Source: an uncultured Desulfobacter sp. (lineage in GTDB: Bacteria; Desulfobacterota; Desulfobacteria; Desulfobacterales; Desulfobacteraceae). From it: a stretch of DNA of 64,000 bases. The DNA lies in assembly GCF_963666145.1 (NCBI RefSeq), contig NZ_OY762614.1:3834501-3898500 (forward strand). Direction: 5' to 3'. Position numbers and translations under genes: made by a program. The notes under the pieces are model-generated. The model saw only the letters and a program-made list of their open reading frames with translations. It did no database searches and had not been told where the DNA came from. This document shows, one piece after another, positions 8,600 through 17,867 of the stretch; the first letter of the stretch is position 1, and each line of letters starts with the position of its first letter.

Positions 8600-10691
8600 C
8601 CCAAGTTTTCGATTATAAATTTTAACTTACTGTAATCACGGAAATTATTGTTTTTCATCTATTGATTATGGCACTACTTTTGTTTAAAAATATTTTTAAT
8701 CACCGGTCCTGGATATAGACTTATCTCCAAAGCTTTATAAATTTCTTGTTGTCTGGGTTCTGGCCGTGTGCTTTTTCTGATATGAACGGTTTGACCATCC
8801 TTGCATTGCATTGAAACTGTCACCCGGTTTTGGCCTTCGAGCTGATTTCTCAATTGAGACCAACTACTGTTAATCTGTGATTGTTTCAGTCGATATCGAA
8901 CGCTATGAACCAAATGGTACGCCAGAACACTTATAAAAAGATGCCCGGTGACACGTTCGGTCACCTGATGGAATACCGGCCGAATGCCCAATTCCGATTT
9001 CAATGAACGAAATACGGCTTCCAGGTCAGTCAACATTGTGTACGTCTGCCACAGCGTTTTCTCGTCCAAATCTTTATGGGATGTTCTCAAACAATATACG
9101 CCCGGCAGATCATTGCGGTTATCCTGGTCGGTTTGGCGTTGCCAGGTTAGTTTAGTAGCGTTGTCGGTTTGCTCATCTTTGACGACATTGATTTGGTATT
9201 GACCGGAGACCCTTGAATACCGTTGCTTAAGGCGTCCAATTTTTTCCAACACCTTATGGTATTTTTTCATGCGTCGTGGGATATGAAGACCTGAGGCCAA
9301 ATACGTGAGTGCCTCCTCAAAGCCTGATGTAAAACGGTCCTGGATGGCCCGCTCTTTTGCTTCACGCTTTTCAGAGTGGCAGAACAACTGCACCTCATTG
9401 CTTTCAGGGTCAATCACCTTTTGCACCTTTACGGTACCGTTTTTATCCTGTTTGACCACTACCGACTCTTCCTCGGCAAATTCCCTGTGCCGTCGTCGGC
9501 TGACAACGATATATGGATATTCCTTTTCATTAATCCACTTGATATTCTCTTCGGATGCAATCCCTGCATCCATAACAATTGTGGCTTTGGAAGCATCAAA
9601 CATGTCATGTGATTTTCGTCCGGCGTCCATAGTACTGATTATGTTAGCCAGGGTACCGGCTTCACTGATATTGCCCTCAAATACTTTGCTGCATTTTGGG
9701 AAACCACTGCTGTCCAACACCAGGGCTAAGGTTACCAGCGGGCAATCTGATCGCTTTTCTTTCGAATGACCACGCTTTCCAAGCTTGTTACGCTTACTTT
9801 GACCTTCGAAATAGGTATTGGTCAAATCATACAACGTGATGGTCTCCTGGAACCCAAACAGCTTCTTCTCCTGTAAATATAGATGCCTCTCTATTGCATC
9901 CTTATTTTTTAGAAGTTGATCAGATGCTGAATACATTTTGTATAAATTCATCTTGCCGAAATCATACTCTATTAACTCGCCCAACCCTGAAATATCCTGA
10001 AGCCAATGAAGCGTTGCCCGTTCACTGGCCGGTCGGCACATACGGCCAATAATGCTACCGGTAGCCGCAGCTAACTGTGGGCCATTGAACCCAAACTTTT
10101 TTAGATGCTCTCCCAAGCCCAGGGCGTTAAACGCTTCTAATGCCACATGCTCACAGCTGATGCTACGAGGCCGGATTACTTCCATGCTGTCAATATCCAC
10201 CTGGCAATAATCAGGCTCTGTCGGCTCAGAAGTTTTCTTCTTAGCCTGTATAAGTTGAGCAGCATAGTTTTGCGCCAGTTCCTCAACTTCTTGAGGCGCC
10301 TCAAATAGTGGCTCTTGACCGCTTATTATTTCTTGAATCCGTGAGGCCAGTTCCGACCACTGTTCTCTTGGCAATGAGAAGGCCGAACCCAGATTAAGCA
10401 GGGTATGCTGGCGTACCCCTTTGACGGTACGTTCAGACTCAACCAGCCTGTAGGTATAATATTGTGTGCCGTCTTTCCGGCTTTTGATAGTCGTCCTTCG
10501 TATATACATGGAACTGATTATGCGCACATTTACAATGGGAAAGCAACTATTATTTAATTTTATGGCACTACATTCATGGTGATTAAAAACTCTTCGGGTA
10601 ACATGCTGTATTTATAGAAACCAATTTTTCGTAGGGCCATAAAAACTAAAGATTAATAGGCGTTTTGTCATTTTTTTTTCGAAAAGATGGG
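8600..10691 (-). mobile_element. IS1634-like insertion sequence (2092 bp)
   Basis: Ends are set by imperfect terminal inverted repeats: CCCAAGTTTTCGA at 8600-8612, and CCCATCTTTTCGA read on the minus strand from 10691 to 10679 (11 of 13 match). It is flanked by a 4-bp direct repeat ATAG (8596-8599 and 10692-10695). It holds one transposase gene on the minus strand. Removal of the element plus one ATAG restores the binding-protein reading frame exactly, which supports the boundaries. Confidence 0.88.
8674..10509 (-). CDS. IS1634-like transposase
   Basis: 611 residues from ATG 10509 (a GTG six codons earlier is possible; neither has a clear ribosome-binding site). The N-terminus MYIRRTTIKSRKDGTQYYTYRLVES and the segment TLYDLTNTYFEG are characteristic of IS1634-family (IS4-superfamily) DDE transposases; later come VMDAGIASEENI and a C-terminal YREKW-type helix region (LEAVFRSLKSELGIRPVFHQ). 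Full length for the family with no internal stop, so probably active. It lies inside the solute-binding protein gene in the same orientation. Confidence 0.92.
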   Translation of the reverse strand: MYIRRTTIKSRKDGTQYYTYRLVESERTVKGVRQHTLLNLGSAFSLPREQWSELASRIQEIISGQEPLFEAPQEVEELAQNYAAQLIQAKKKTSEPTEPDYCQVDIDSMEVIRPRSISCEHVALEAFNALGLGEHLKKFGFNGPQLAAATGSIIGRMCRPASERATLHWLQDISGLGELIEYDFGKMNLYKMYSASDQLLKNKDAIERHLYLQEKKLFGFQETITLYDLTNTYFEGQSKRNKLGKRGHSKEKRSDCPLVTLALVLDSSGFPKCSKVFEGNISEAGTLANIISTMDAGRKSHDMFDASKATIVMDAGIASEENIKWINEKEYPYIVVSRRRHREFAEEESVVVKQDKNGTVKVQKVIDPESNEVQLFCHSEKREAKERAIQDRFTSGFEEALTYLASGLHIPRRMKKYHKVLEKIGRLKQRYSRVSGQYQINVVKDEQTDNATKLTWQRQTDQDNRNDLPGVYCLRTSHKDLDEKTLWQTYTMLTDLEAVFRSLKSELGIRPVFHQVTERVTGHLFISVLAYHLVHSVRYRLKQSQINSSWSQLRNQLEGQNRVTVSMQCKDGQTVHIRKSTRPEPRQQEIYKALEISLYPGPVIKNIFKQK

Positions 10692-10695
10692 ATAG
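10692..10695. repeat. Target-site duplication, right copy
   Basis: ATAG directly outside the right end of the IS1634-like element, matching 8596-8599. Confidence 0.75.
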
Positions 10696-11690
10696 GATTT
10701 CACGTTTTGGGCGGCCATGACATGGTCCGGCGGTAAAATTCCTGCCCGGCCGGGCAGGGCCGCACCCCGGGCCACCTTGGCCACGAGTTCGTTACGGTCA
10801 AAGGCGTAGGCAAAGGCCTGGCGGACCTGAACCATCCGGGCCGGACCGGGGAGATTCCGGTTGAACAGCAGCCGGTATCCCCAGAATCCGGGACTTTTAA
10901 AAATTTTATGTTCGGAGTCGTTTTGAAATCTGGGCAAAAGATCCGGGGAGACCCGGAGCATATCTATTTCGTGCTTCTGGTAGGCCAGGATAGGCTCGCT
11001 TACCGGGATGAACTCCAGCCGTTTGACCCGGACGGCCGGCCCCCAGAAATCGGCGAAATTTTCAAACCGGTAGGTGCCGTGTTCCCGGCTGTAGCCGGTG
11101 AGCCGGTATGGACCTGTGCCGATCACCGCCTCGGGTTTTGTAAAGGTTTTAGGATCGTTCACGTTTTGCCAAATGTGTTTGGGGATGATACGGCTGGTGC
11201 CCAGACTGTAAAGCATGGATGCGGTGGGCGTCTTCAAGGTGACCTTGATTTTGTTGTCTTCGAGGATCTCAACCCGGTTGATCCGGTCAAACACATAGGA
11301 CCAGGTCATGGGGAAATGGGTGGCGTAATCCAGGGAAAAGGCCACATCCTCAGGGATCATGGGGGTGCCGTCATGCCATTTGACCCCCTTGCGAATCGTG
11401 AATATATAAGCCTTTCCCTGGTCTTCAACCTGCCAGGATGTGGCCAGCCAGGGGATCAGGCCATGATCGCCGCGTTCCAGGAGACTGTCGAAAATCAGGC
11501 ACATTTTAAAGCCTCCCGGGCCTCTTGGGTAGTGGGCGTAGGGGGTGGGGGCTCCCCAGTCCCCGCCGACCAGACGGATGACATCCACCTGGCCGGTTCC
11601 CGCACTAAGGGAAGGCACCAGAAAAAACAGACATAACGCCAGGGTAACCAGGCTCTGAAACAGTATATGCCCCGCCGGTTTAAATGACAT
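10692..11690 (-). pseudogene. 5' part of the solute-binding protein gene, split by an IS
   Basis: About 333 codons with a clear signal peptide (MSFKPAGHILF... ending SLSAG) and the SBP_bac_5 core (VKWHDGTPMIPEDVAFSLDY, then IKVTLKTPTASMLYSLG). After NVKSY it runs into IS sequence and stops a few codons later. Its start overlaps the methyltransferase stop by 11 bases. The truncated product could still be secreted but would lack the second half of the ligand-binding cleft. Substrate class (peptide, nickel or metallophore) cannot be told from sequence alone. Confidence 0.9.
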
Positions 11691-12594
11691 CCGGCCCTCC
11701 CGGCGTGGTTCTACGGTCTTCGAGAACCGACCAGGTCATGGCACCCCGGCAGACCGGCGCGGCCGGGACATATTTGCCGTCAATACACCGGGTATCCACG
11801 TAATCGGCAATGATCTGCTCCGCCTCCCGGGTAATCTCCATATGGGATTGAAAGAAACGGGTGATATGGCGGATGGTGTGATCCCTGTCCCAGTCGATCT
11901 CTTTGTCCCACCAGGAAAAGGTGATGTCCGGGCGGTACCCCATGGCATAGACCAGGTTAAACGGATAGATGATATCCGTATGCCTTTGGGGCATGGGCCG
12001 GTCGAAAAATTTTTTCCACAGGGACGCAAACTGCCCGCTCATGCCGGGCCCCGAAAAGGCACTCATGTAACAGTATTGGGTGGCGGCGGCCATCAGTTTC
12101 ATGACGGCGGAAGGCCCGTCAATGCCGGGTGTCATGGAGGCAAATACCAGATCAAATGCCTTTTCCCAGCCTTGTTCGGCCAAATTCGTCTCCTGCCAGG
12201 TGTTCTGGACAATGGTAATATTATGGACCTTTTCTTGTTCAATCCGTTCAGACATGATGTCGATCATGCCGCCCGAGGGTTCAAGGGCGGTGACATGGGC
12301 ACAGATTTTGGCCATGGGCAGGGCCCAGGAACCCGGGCCTGCGCCGATATCCAGAACCCGGGTTTCAGGTGTCAAAATTCCTTTGTCCACGAGCTGCTTA
12401 AGCGTGGCTTCCCGCTTGGCGGACGCCTTTTCTCCGCTGGTGCGCTGGGCAAAATCCTTTGCCATGTTATCCCACTTGTTCATGGCGCAGGTGCCGGACG
12501 CCTCCGACTTTGACGGCTGTTCAACTTTGGATCGTTCAATGGTTTTCAGCCACTGATCTTCCCAGAATGTTTGGGATGTTGCTTGTATTTCCAT
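11680..12594 (-). CDS. Class I SAM-dependent methyltransferase
   Basis: 304 residues. Motif I VLDIGAGPGSWALPMA (about residues 100-115) and the acidic VTALEPSGGMIDIM segment form the SAM pocket; the fold is a class I Rossmann methyltransferase. ATG 12594 follows AAAGGGA. It sits between the TonB receptor and the binding-protein gene in one operon, overlapping the latter. A methyltransferase within an uptake operon could modify an imported chelate or release its metal, as with methyltransferases in other metallophore clusters; this is inference. The acceptor is unknown. Confidence 0.85.
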   Translation of the reverse strand: MEIQATSQTFWEDQWLKTIERSKVEQPSKSEASGTCAMNKWDNMAKDFAQRTSGEKASAKREATLKQLVDKGILTPETRVLDIGAGPGSWALPMAKICAHVTALEPSGGMIDIMSERIEQEKVHNITIVQNTWQETNLAEQGWEKAFDLVFASMTPGIDGPSAVMKLMAAATQYCYMSAFSGPGMSGQFASLWKKFFDRPMPQRHTDIIYPFNLVYAMGYRPDITFSWWDKEIDWDRDHTIRHITRFFQSHMEITREAEQIIADYVDTRCIDGKYVPAAPVCRGAMTWSVLEDRRTTPGGPDVI

Positions 12595-12605
12595 GATATT
12601 TCCCT

Positions 12606-14765
12606 TTAGATTTTGATGGTGAATGTGACGCCGAAAGTCCTGTCCGTGGCCGGATACCCCGTGCTGTCATAATAGTCTTCGTCCAGCAGGTTTTTGATAT
12701 AGACGTTTACGGTACCGTTTTTCAGCCAGGCAAGCTGTTCAAAGCATTTGTACTGAAACCCTAAGTCCACCACACTGTGGGCCGGAATATCTACCTGGCG
12801 AAAATTCCAGACATCTTTGGGCTTTTCTACATATTCCTCCATGGTTTCATCACTCTGGTAGGTGTAATCCAGCATCAGGGTTGCTCGTGCGTTAAAGGCA
12901 TAGCGCAGTCCAACCCCGACCTGGTGCTCGGCCCGCTGGTCCAGTTCTGTCTGGGCAGCCAGTTCATCTCCCTGGTTTTCAAATTTCTGCCAGGCCCAGC
13001 TCAGATAAAAAGAGAGTTCCGGCGTAACATTGCCTGACAGCTCAACGGTGACGCCATGGCGGTAGACTTCCTCCAGATTGATTTTGTAGTCGCTGAACCT
13101 CAATGCCCCGTCGCTGGCGCTTGAATATTTGGCATAGCTGCTGTTGGTGGCGATGAAATCCTTGATGTCATAAAACGCATACCCGGCCTTCAGGTTAATG
13201 TTTCCCCAGAGCCTGCGGTTTAAAATCAGGTCATATCCCATACCGTGCTCCGGGTCCAGGGTGATACCGGCAGGGCGTCCCTGGGGATTGTAATCGCCGT
13301 GATAGTCCGGGGCGTGCCAGATTTTACTGATACCGGCAGACAGGGAGGTGTCCCGGAACCAGGCACCCAGATGATCCATATGCCAGGTTGTCATGGATTT
13401 GGGGATGATCTGGTTAAAGTCACGTTCCACATATTTGTCATAATATGAATTATACAGATTGCCGTTGGACCAGTTGCTGACCCAGATATTGACATCCTCG
13501 TACCTCAGCCCCAGGGTCATGTCCACATGGGGAACAATGCCGAATTTATGCTGGATAAAGGCTCCTTTTTTGCGAATCCTTTCGGTTTTGCTGTCGTCCA
13601 CACCCTCGTCAAACAACTGGGTAAAGTCTACACCAACGGTGGTCTCGCCTCCTGCCCACTTGATTTCGTCCATGATTTTGCCGCCCTGTTGCCACCAGTC
13701 CGTTTCCATGGAGGTTGGCACAGTTCCTTGGGATCTGTCCTTGGCGTCTATCCATTCCAAATAGGCCCGGTCCCGGGTCTCCTCGCCGTAATAGGCGCCG
13801 AAATTAAGCCGATTGATCCCAAGGGTTTGGGCATAGTTTAAGCGGTAGGTTTCGGCTGTGCTGTCCCAGGTGGGTTCCTGACAAGGGTCCCAGACACTGC
13901 CTGTTACCTCGGGGTACCCGGAATCAAAGTCCGTTTCATCGTCTTGGTTTGTTCCTGGATTGTTGACCGGTGAATTCCGGTCAATATCTGATACTGAGGC
14001 CGAAAAGGTGATATATCCATCGCCGGGTAGTATGAATCCCAGGCGCCCGAATCCGATGTTGGTTTCGGTCTCACTGTTGCGCAGGTACCCGTCGGTCATA
14101 TAATTCTGGTATGCAAAATCGTAGATAAAGTTATCCACCCCGCCTTGGATAACGGCTGTATTGGAAAATGTATTATATGATCGGTATCCCGTTGTATAGG
14201 TCAATTGCGGCACCCGGGTATCGTAGGCTTTGGGGGTTTTTGTTTTCATATTTAAAACCCCGCCGATGCTTTTGGCATCGTAGCGGGCGGAATGGGGACC
14301 GGGGAGGATTTCAACGGACTCCAGCAAAAAAGAGGGCAATTGTGCCCAGTCCACAACGTTGCTTGATTTTCGGCCGCCGGTTTTTTGAAGGGTGACGCCG
14401 TCCATGGCCGTGACAAACCGTGTAGCGCCAAAGCCGTTCAGATAGACGCTGTCCACCCCGGGGTCCAGGTCTGATGCGCCTCTGAAATCCACCATGGCAT
14501 TGGTTTTGATTGCATCCAGCAAAAATGTGGGCTCTCCGATGAATGTGATATCTTCGAGTTCAATGGTGGTCTGGGACGGTGTTGTTTTATACCCCTGGAC
14601 CCGGGCCTCGTCTTCCACAACCATCTCGTCTATTTCTTGAACGTTGCTGTTTTCAGCATTTTTTGTGGCTTGGGTTTCATCCGCCTGCAATGGGCTTATG
14701 CAAAAGAGGATCAATATCAGGGATGCTGCCAAGGTGCAGCCTTTCAGTCGGTGAGTTTTCAACAC
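12606..14765 (-). CDS. TonB-dependent outer-membrane receptor
   Basis: 719 residues with signal peptide (MLKTHRLKGCTLAASLILILFCISPLQA), a TonB-box-like QEIDEMVVEDEA stretch, a plug domain (LDAIKTNAMVDFRGASDLDPGVDSVYLNGFG...) and a beta-barrel ending in an aromatic residue pattern (FGVTFTIKI). It imports a large ligand such as a metal chelate across the outer membrane. The operon supplies its own TonB-ExbBD upstream and an ABC importer downstream, so the whole path seems encoded together. The ligand is not identifiable from sequence. Confidence 0.93.
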   Translation of the reverse strand: MLKTHRLKGCTLAASLILILFCISPLQADETQATKNAENSNVQEIDEMVVEDEARVQGYKTTPSQTTIELEDITFIGEPTFLLDAIKTNAMVDFRGASDLDPGVDSVYLNGFGATRFVTAMDGVTLQKTGGRKSSNVVDWAQLPSFLLESVEILPGPHSARYDAKSIGGVLNMKTKTPKAYDTRVPQLTYTTGYRSYNTFSNTAVIQGGVDNFIYDFAYQNYMTDGYLRNSETETNIGFGRLGFILPGDGYITFSASVSDIDRNSPVNNPGTNQDDETDFDSGYPEVTGSVWDPCQEPTWDSTAETYRLNYAQTLGINRLNFGAYYGEETRDRAYLEWIDAKDRSQGTVPTSMETDWWQQGGKIMDEIKWAGGETTVGVDFTQLFDEGVDDSKTERIRKKGAFIQHKFGIVPHVDMTLGLRYEDVNIWVSNWSNGNLYNSYYDKYVERDFNQIIPKSMTTWHMDHLGAWFRDTSLSAGISKIWHAPDYHGDYNPQGRPAGITLDPEHGMGYDLILNRRLWGNINLKAGYAFYDIKDFIATNSSYAKYSSASDGALRFSDYKINLEEVYRHGVTVELSGNVTPELSFYLSWAWQKFENQGDELAAQTELDQRAEHQVGVGLRYAFNARATLMLDYTYQSDETMEEYVEKPKDVWNFRQVDIPAHSVVDLGFQYKCFEQLAWLKNGTVNVYIKNLLDEDYYDSTGYPATDRTFGVTFTIKI

Positions 14766-14804
14766 GATCTCCTTCTCGTTGTTTTTTTCTTAACCTTTAA
14801 GGGG

Positions 14805-16136
14805 TTACATCTGGATGCGTTTATTGAGCTGTGCAATGGCTGCCAGGGCATCCTTGCGCTGGTGTTTATATTGTGCAGCCTGTTTAAATGCGCTGCGGCT
14901 GGCCGCAAGGTCGTTATACTGCCAGGCCGAGTATCCGGCCATCAGCCAGGCCTGTCCCTTTTGGGAACAATTGTTTTGGGCTGCGGTTCTGAACGCTTTG
15001 TCTGCCGCCTTATAATTTTTTGATTCGTACAGGACATCGCCTTTGAGCAGCAAAAGTTCCGGATTGCCGGCCTGGGGATCAAACCGGTTGAGCACTGCCA
15101 GGGCCTTGTCCGACCGCCCCATCTGGCGGTAGGCACAAACCAGGCGGTGGATCATTTGCCGGGTTTGGTCTGGGGATGACTTTTGCCCGGCCGATTCGGT
15201 TATCAGGGTTTCATACATACGGGCGGCCCGGGCCGGGATGTTCAACTGCAGGCTGAGATCTGCAAACAGTTTTTTTTCCTGCCGGGAGAGCGGGGTGATA
15301 AAATTGTAGATAATCAGATCTTCAAAGGCGTCGGCATACTCGCCCCGGGTCAGACGGATGTGGACCAGGGCCTTCCACCATCTGGCTTCGGACGGGGTCT
15401 GGCGGCTCAGGGTGGTGGCAAGATCCAGGGCTTTGCCGGTGTCATTCATGGTCAGGTAAATCTGGAGCAGCACTTCCTGCCATTTGATCCGGGATTCGCC
15501 TGTGGATTGGGCAATCAGATCCCGGATCACCGGCGAGGCCTTTTTCCATTGCTGGGCCGTTACCAGGGCATTGGCATAGTTTTCCCGCCATTGCCGGGTG
15601 ACCTGGCTTGGATGGGCGGCGAATAAAGATTCAAATCTGCGGATGGCGGTCTGGGTCTTGCCGTCGGTGAGCGCCATTACGGCACTGTAGTATAAGTATT
15701 TAGGCATTTTGGGGTCAGACAGTTGGTAGGCTGCCCAAAATGCCTCGGCCGCCTTTGCTGTCCGGTTGGTATCCGTATACACCTTGGCCAGGTTCACCTG
15801 GGCATCCAGGTAATTTTTATCCAGGGACAAGGCCGCCAGATATGCCGACTCGGCAGAACCCAATTTTTTTTGCATCAGAAAGCAATTGCCCAGGGCCAGA
15901 CAAACCGTGGGATGGCTGCACGGCGTCTTACTCTCGGATTTTGCTTGATCTGTCTGGATGAGATTGACGGCCGCGGCATAATCATTTTTATCCATGGCTG
16001 CTTTCACCTTAATGAGCAGGTGTTGAACAGAAATGGGCATCTTTTGATCCGCCTGGGCCAATGCCTTTTCCTGGGGAAAAATGGTCGTGGCGGCAAAGGC
16101 CAGAACGACGATGACGGTTTTTAAATTCGGATTCAT
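14805..16136 (-). CDS. Exported TPR-repeat protein of the TonB cluster
   Basis: 443 residues from ATG 16136 (GAGGTG upstream). A signal peptide (MNPNLKTVIVVLAFAATTIFPQEKALA) is followed by many tetratricopeptide-like helical pairs, for example LGNCFLMQKKLGSAESAYLAALSLDKNYLDAQVNLAKVY. In Vibrio-type TonB2 clusters a TPR protein lies beside TtpC-ExbB-ExbD-TonB, and the order here is the same. Probably a periplasmic scaffold for the energy-transducing complex; no catalytic motif. Confidence 0.8.
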   Translation of the reverse strand: MNPNLKTVIVVLAFAATTIFPQEKALAQADQKMPISVQHLLIKVKAAMDKNDYAAAVNLIQTDQAKSESKTPCSHPTVCLALGNCFLMQKKLGSAESAYLAALSLDKNYLDAQVNLAKVYTDTNRTAKAAEAFWAAYQLSDPKMPKYLYYSAVMALTDGKTQTAIRRFESLFAAHPSQVTRQWRENYANALVTAQQWKKASPVIRDLIAQSTGESRIKWQEVLLQIYLTMNDTGKALDLATTLSRQTPSEARWWKALVHIRLTRGEYADAFEDLIIYNFITPLSRQEKKLFADLSLQLNIPARAARMYETLITESAGQKSSPDQTRQMIHRLVCAYRQMGRSDKALAVLNRFDPQAGNPELLLLKGDVLYESKNYKAADKAFRTAAQNNCSQKGQAWLMAGYSAWQYNDLAASRSAFKQAAQYKHQRKDALAAIAQLNKRIQM

Positions 16137-16144
16137 GACACACC

Positions 16145-16828
16145 TCAATTTAATTGAAAACGCACGCGTGTTCTGGCCCGGGTTTTTACAATCTCCCGGT
16201 TGACCCGGCCGGGGTTGAACCGCCAGGCGGCAACACACTGCATCACACTGTCGTCAAATATTTTTTCAGGTTCTGCATCCAGTATTTTGATGTCCTGGAC
16301 GCGGCCCTGTTCATTTACCGTGAATTCCACAGAGACCCAGCCTTCAATGCCCTTGGCCTTGGCCCGGAAAGGGTACACCGGCGGCACCCTGGAGATTACC
16401 GTCAGGGGCTGATCCAGATCTCCGGTGTCAAAAAGCGTGTCAAGGGACAGGGTGTCCAGGGAGGTCGACATCACTTCGGGCACGGAGATGGTGGCCGGTC
16501 CCTGGGGCAGCCGGGGATTGACTTCAAAGGGCAGGGAGAGGGACCGGGTAATTTGCCGGTTCATCCTGGGTTCGGCTACTTGTTTTTTAGGTTGGGCCTT
16601 GGGCGGTGGCGTCTTTTTTTTCTTTTCCGGTTCAATGGTTGGGCGCCGCATCCGGGTAAGCTGGATCTGCTGAATCATGGGGCCTACCTGCGGGGCGGCG
16701 TCCTGGGGTTTCATCAGATTGGGAATGACGGAAAAAAGCACCAGATTCAGGGCCAGGGTGCCGGCCAATGCCACCGCCCAGGGCTGCCATCCACTGTCCA
16801 GCCCCAGGGGCTTTACCGCGGTTTTCAT
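16145..16828 (-). CDS. tonB: TonB energy transducer
   Basis: 227 residues from ATG 16828, which overlaps the exbD stop (ATGA) and follows GGAGGG. One N-terminal membrane segment (residues about 15-35), a Pro/Lys-rich spacer (EPEKKKKTPPPKAQPKKQ) and a C-terminal TonB domain with VPPVYPFRAKAKGIEGWVSVEFTVNEQG. It carries proton-motive energy from ExbBD to the outer-membrane receptor encoded two genes downstream. Confidence 0.92.
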   Translation of the reverse strand: MKTAVKPLGLDSGWQPWAVALAGTLALNLVLFSVIPNLMKPQDAAPQVGPMIQQIQLTRMRRPTIEPEKKKKTPPPKAQPKKQVAEPRMNRQITRSLSLPFEVNPRLPQGPATISVPEVMSTSLDTLSLDTLFDTGDLDQPLTVISRVPPVYPFRAKAKGIEGWVSVEFTVNEQGRVQDIKILDAEPEKIFDDSVMQCVAAWRFNPGRVNREIVKTRARTRVRFQLN

Positions 16829-17244
16829 TGTCCCTCCGGAAGGGCGGCAGCCAAAGAGACGTTGCAGGCGCCTGCCAGGCGGCAACCGTCCATGACCTGG
16901 ATGGCCACGCCGGTGTCCGATTGCCGGTCCGCCACCACCACCACGGCCCCGTCGGGATTCTCTGCCAGGGCCCGTTCGGTATTGGCTCTGACCGCCCGGA
17001 TATCGATCTCCCGGTGATCCATGAATACCCGGTTCTGGCTGTCCACGGCAATGAGAATGGTGGCTTTGGATTGGGTGGTCGCTGTGGAAGCCGTGGGCCG
17101 GGCGACATCAATGCCGGTCTCCTTGACAAAACTTGTGGTGACAAGGAAAAAAATCAGCAGAATAAACACCATATCAATGAGGGGCGCCATATTCAGCTCC
17201 ACCGCACTTTTTTTATGTTTTCTGTTGGCTGAAACGTTTAACAT
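16825..17244 (-). CDS. exbD: ExbD/TolR-type biopolymer transport protein
   Basis: 139 residues. One transmembrane helix near the N-terminus with the conserved membrane Asp (MAPLIDMVFILLIFFLVT) and a periplasmic domain. It forms the proton channel with the ExbB proteins encoded upstream and overlaps tonB downstream by four bases. Confidence 0.93.
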   Translation of the reverse strand: MLNVSANRKHKKSAVELNMAPLIDMVFILLIFFLVTTSFVKETGIDVARPTASTATTQSKATILIAVDSQNRVFMDHREIDIRAVRANTERALAENPDGAVVVVADRQSDTGVAIQVMDGCRLAGACNVSLAAALPEGQ

Positions 17245-17255
17245 GGATGGATCTC

Positions 17256-17867
17256 CTATAGATGTCTTTTCAGGTATAAGCCCATCCGCTGAATGCGCTG
17301 GCTTAGATGTTCGGCCCGCCGGTCCAGAAACCCTTTCATGTAAAGTCCCGGAATGGCAACGATAAGTCCGGTCTGGGTGGTGATCAGGGATTCTGAAATG
17401 CCGCCTGCCATGGCTTTGGCATTGCCGGTGCCGAATATGGCCAGAACGTCAAAGGTGGTGATCATGCCTGTGACGGTGCCGAGCAGCCCCATGAGCGGCG
17501 CCATGGCCGCCAGGACCCCGATCACGGCGAGGGATCGGGTCATGCGCCGGTTGATCCGGGTTACGGCAGCATCCAGGAGGTGGCGGTCCAGCTGGGCGGA
17601 ACCAGACCGGTTTTGAATAAATTCCGTGACCAGAAGGCTGACAGCCCCGCGGTAGAGTTTGGGGTCGGGCAGGGTGTTTTCCCGGACCAGGGACAGGGCG
17701 GTGCTGCTGTTCATGTTTTTTTTGTAAAGTCGCCTGAAAAAAAAAGCCCGTTCGAGAATCAGCAGCCACATGACAAGACTTAAGATGACCAGGGGAACCA
17801 TGACCACGCCCCCGGCCCGGATCAGGTCCGTCATGAGTTCAAGGTTCTCACCAAGAAATGCCGGCAT
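17256..17867 (-). CDS. exbB: ExbB/TolQ-type biopolymer transport protein
   Basis: 203 residues with three membrane helices and the MotA/TolQ/ExbB proton-channel domain (LAAMAPLMGLLGTVTGMITTFDVLAIFGTGNA). It is the short, conventional ExbB; the preceding gene encodes a second, fused ExbB. Its start touches the stop of that gene (shared base 17867). Confidence 0.93.
   Translation of the reverse strand: MPAFLGENLELMTDLIRAGGVVMVPLVILSLVMWLLILERAFFFRRLYKKNMNSSTALSLVRENTLPDPKLYRGAVSLLVTEFIQNRSGSAQLDRHLLDAAVTRINRRMTRSLAVIGVLAAMAPLMGLLGTVTGMITTFDVLAIFGTGNAKAMAGGISESLITTQTGLIVAIPGLYMKGFLDRRAEHLSQRIQRMGLYLKRHL

Noticed and set aside
8668..10640. ATGGCACTAC / GTAGGGCCAT (8668-8677, 10631-10640) as the ends of the IS in the binding-protein gene
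   Set aside because: They give no target duplication and leave extra DNA on both sides of the broken gene. The outer repeats at 8600 and 10691 give a 4-bp duplication and restore the frame.
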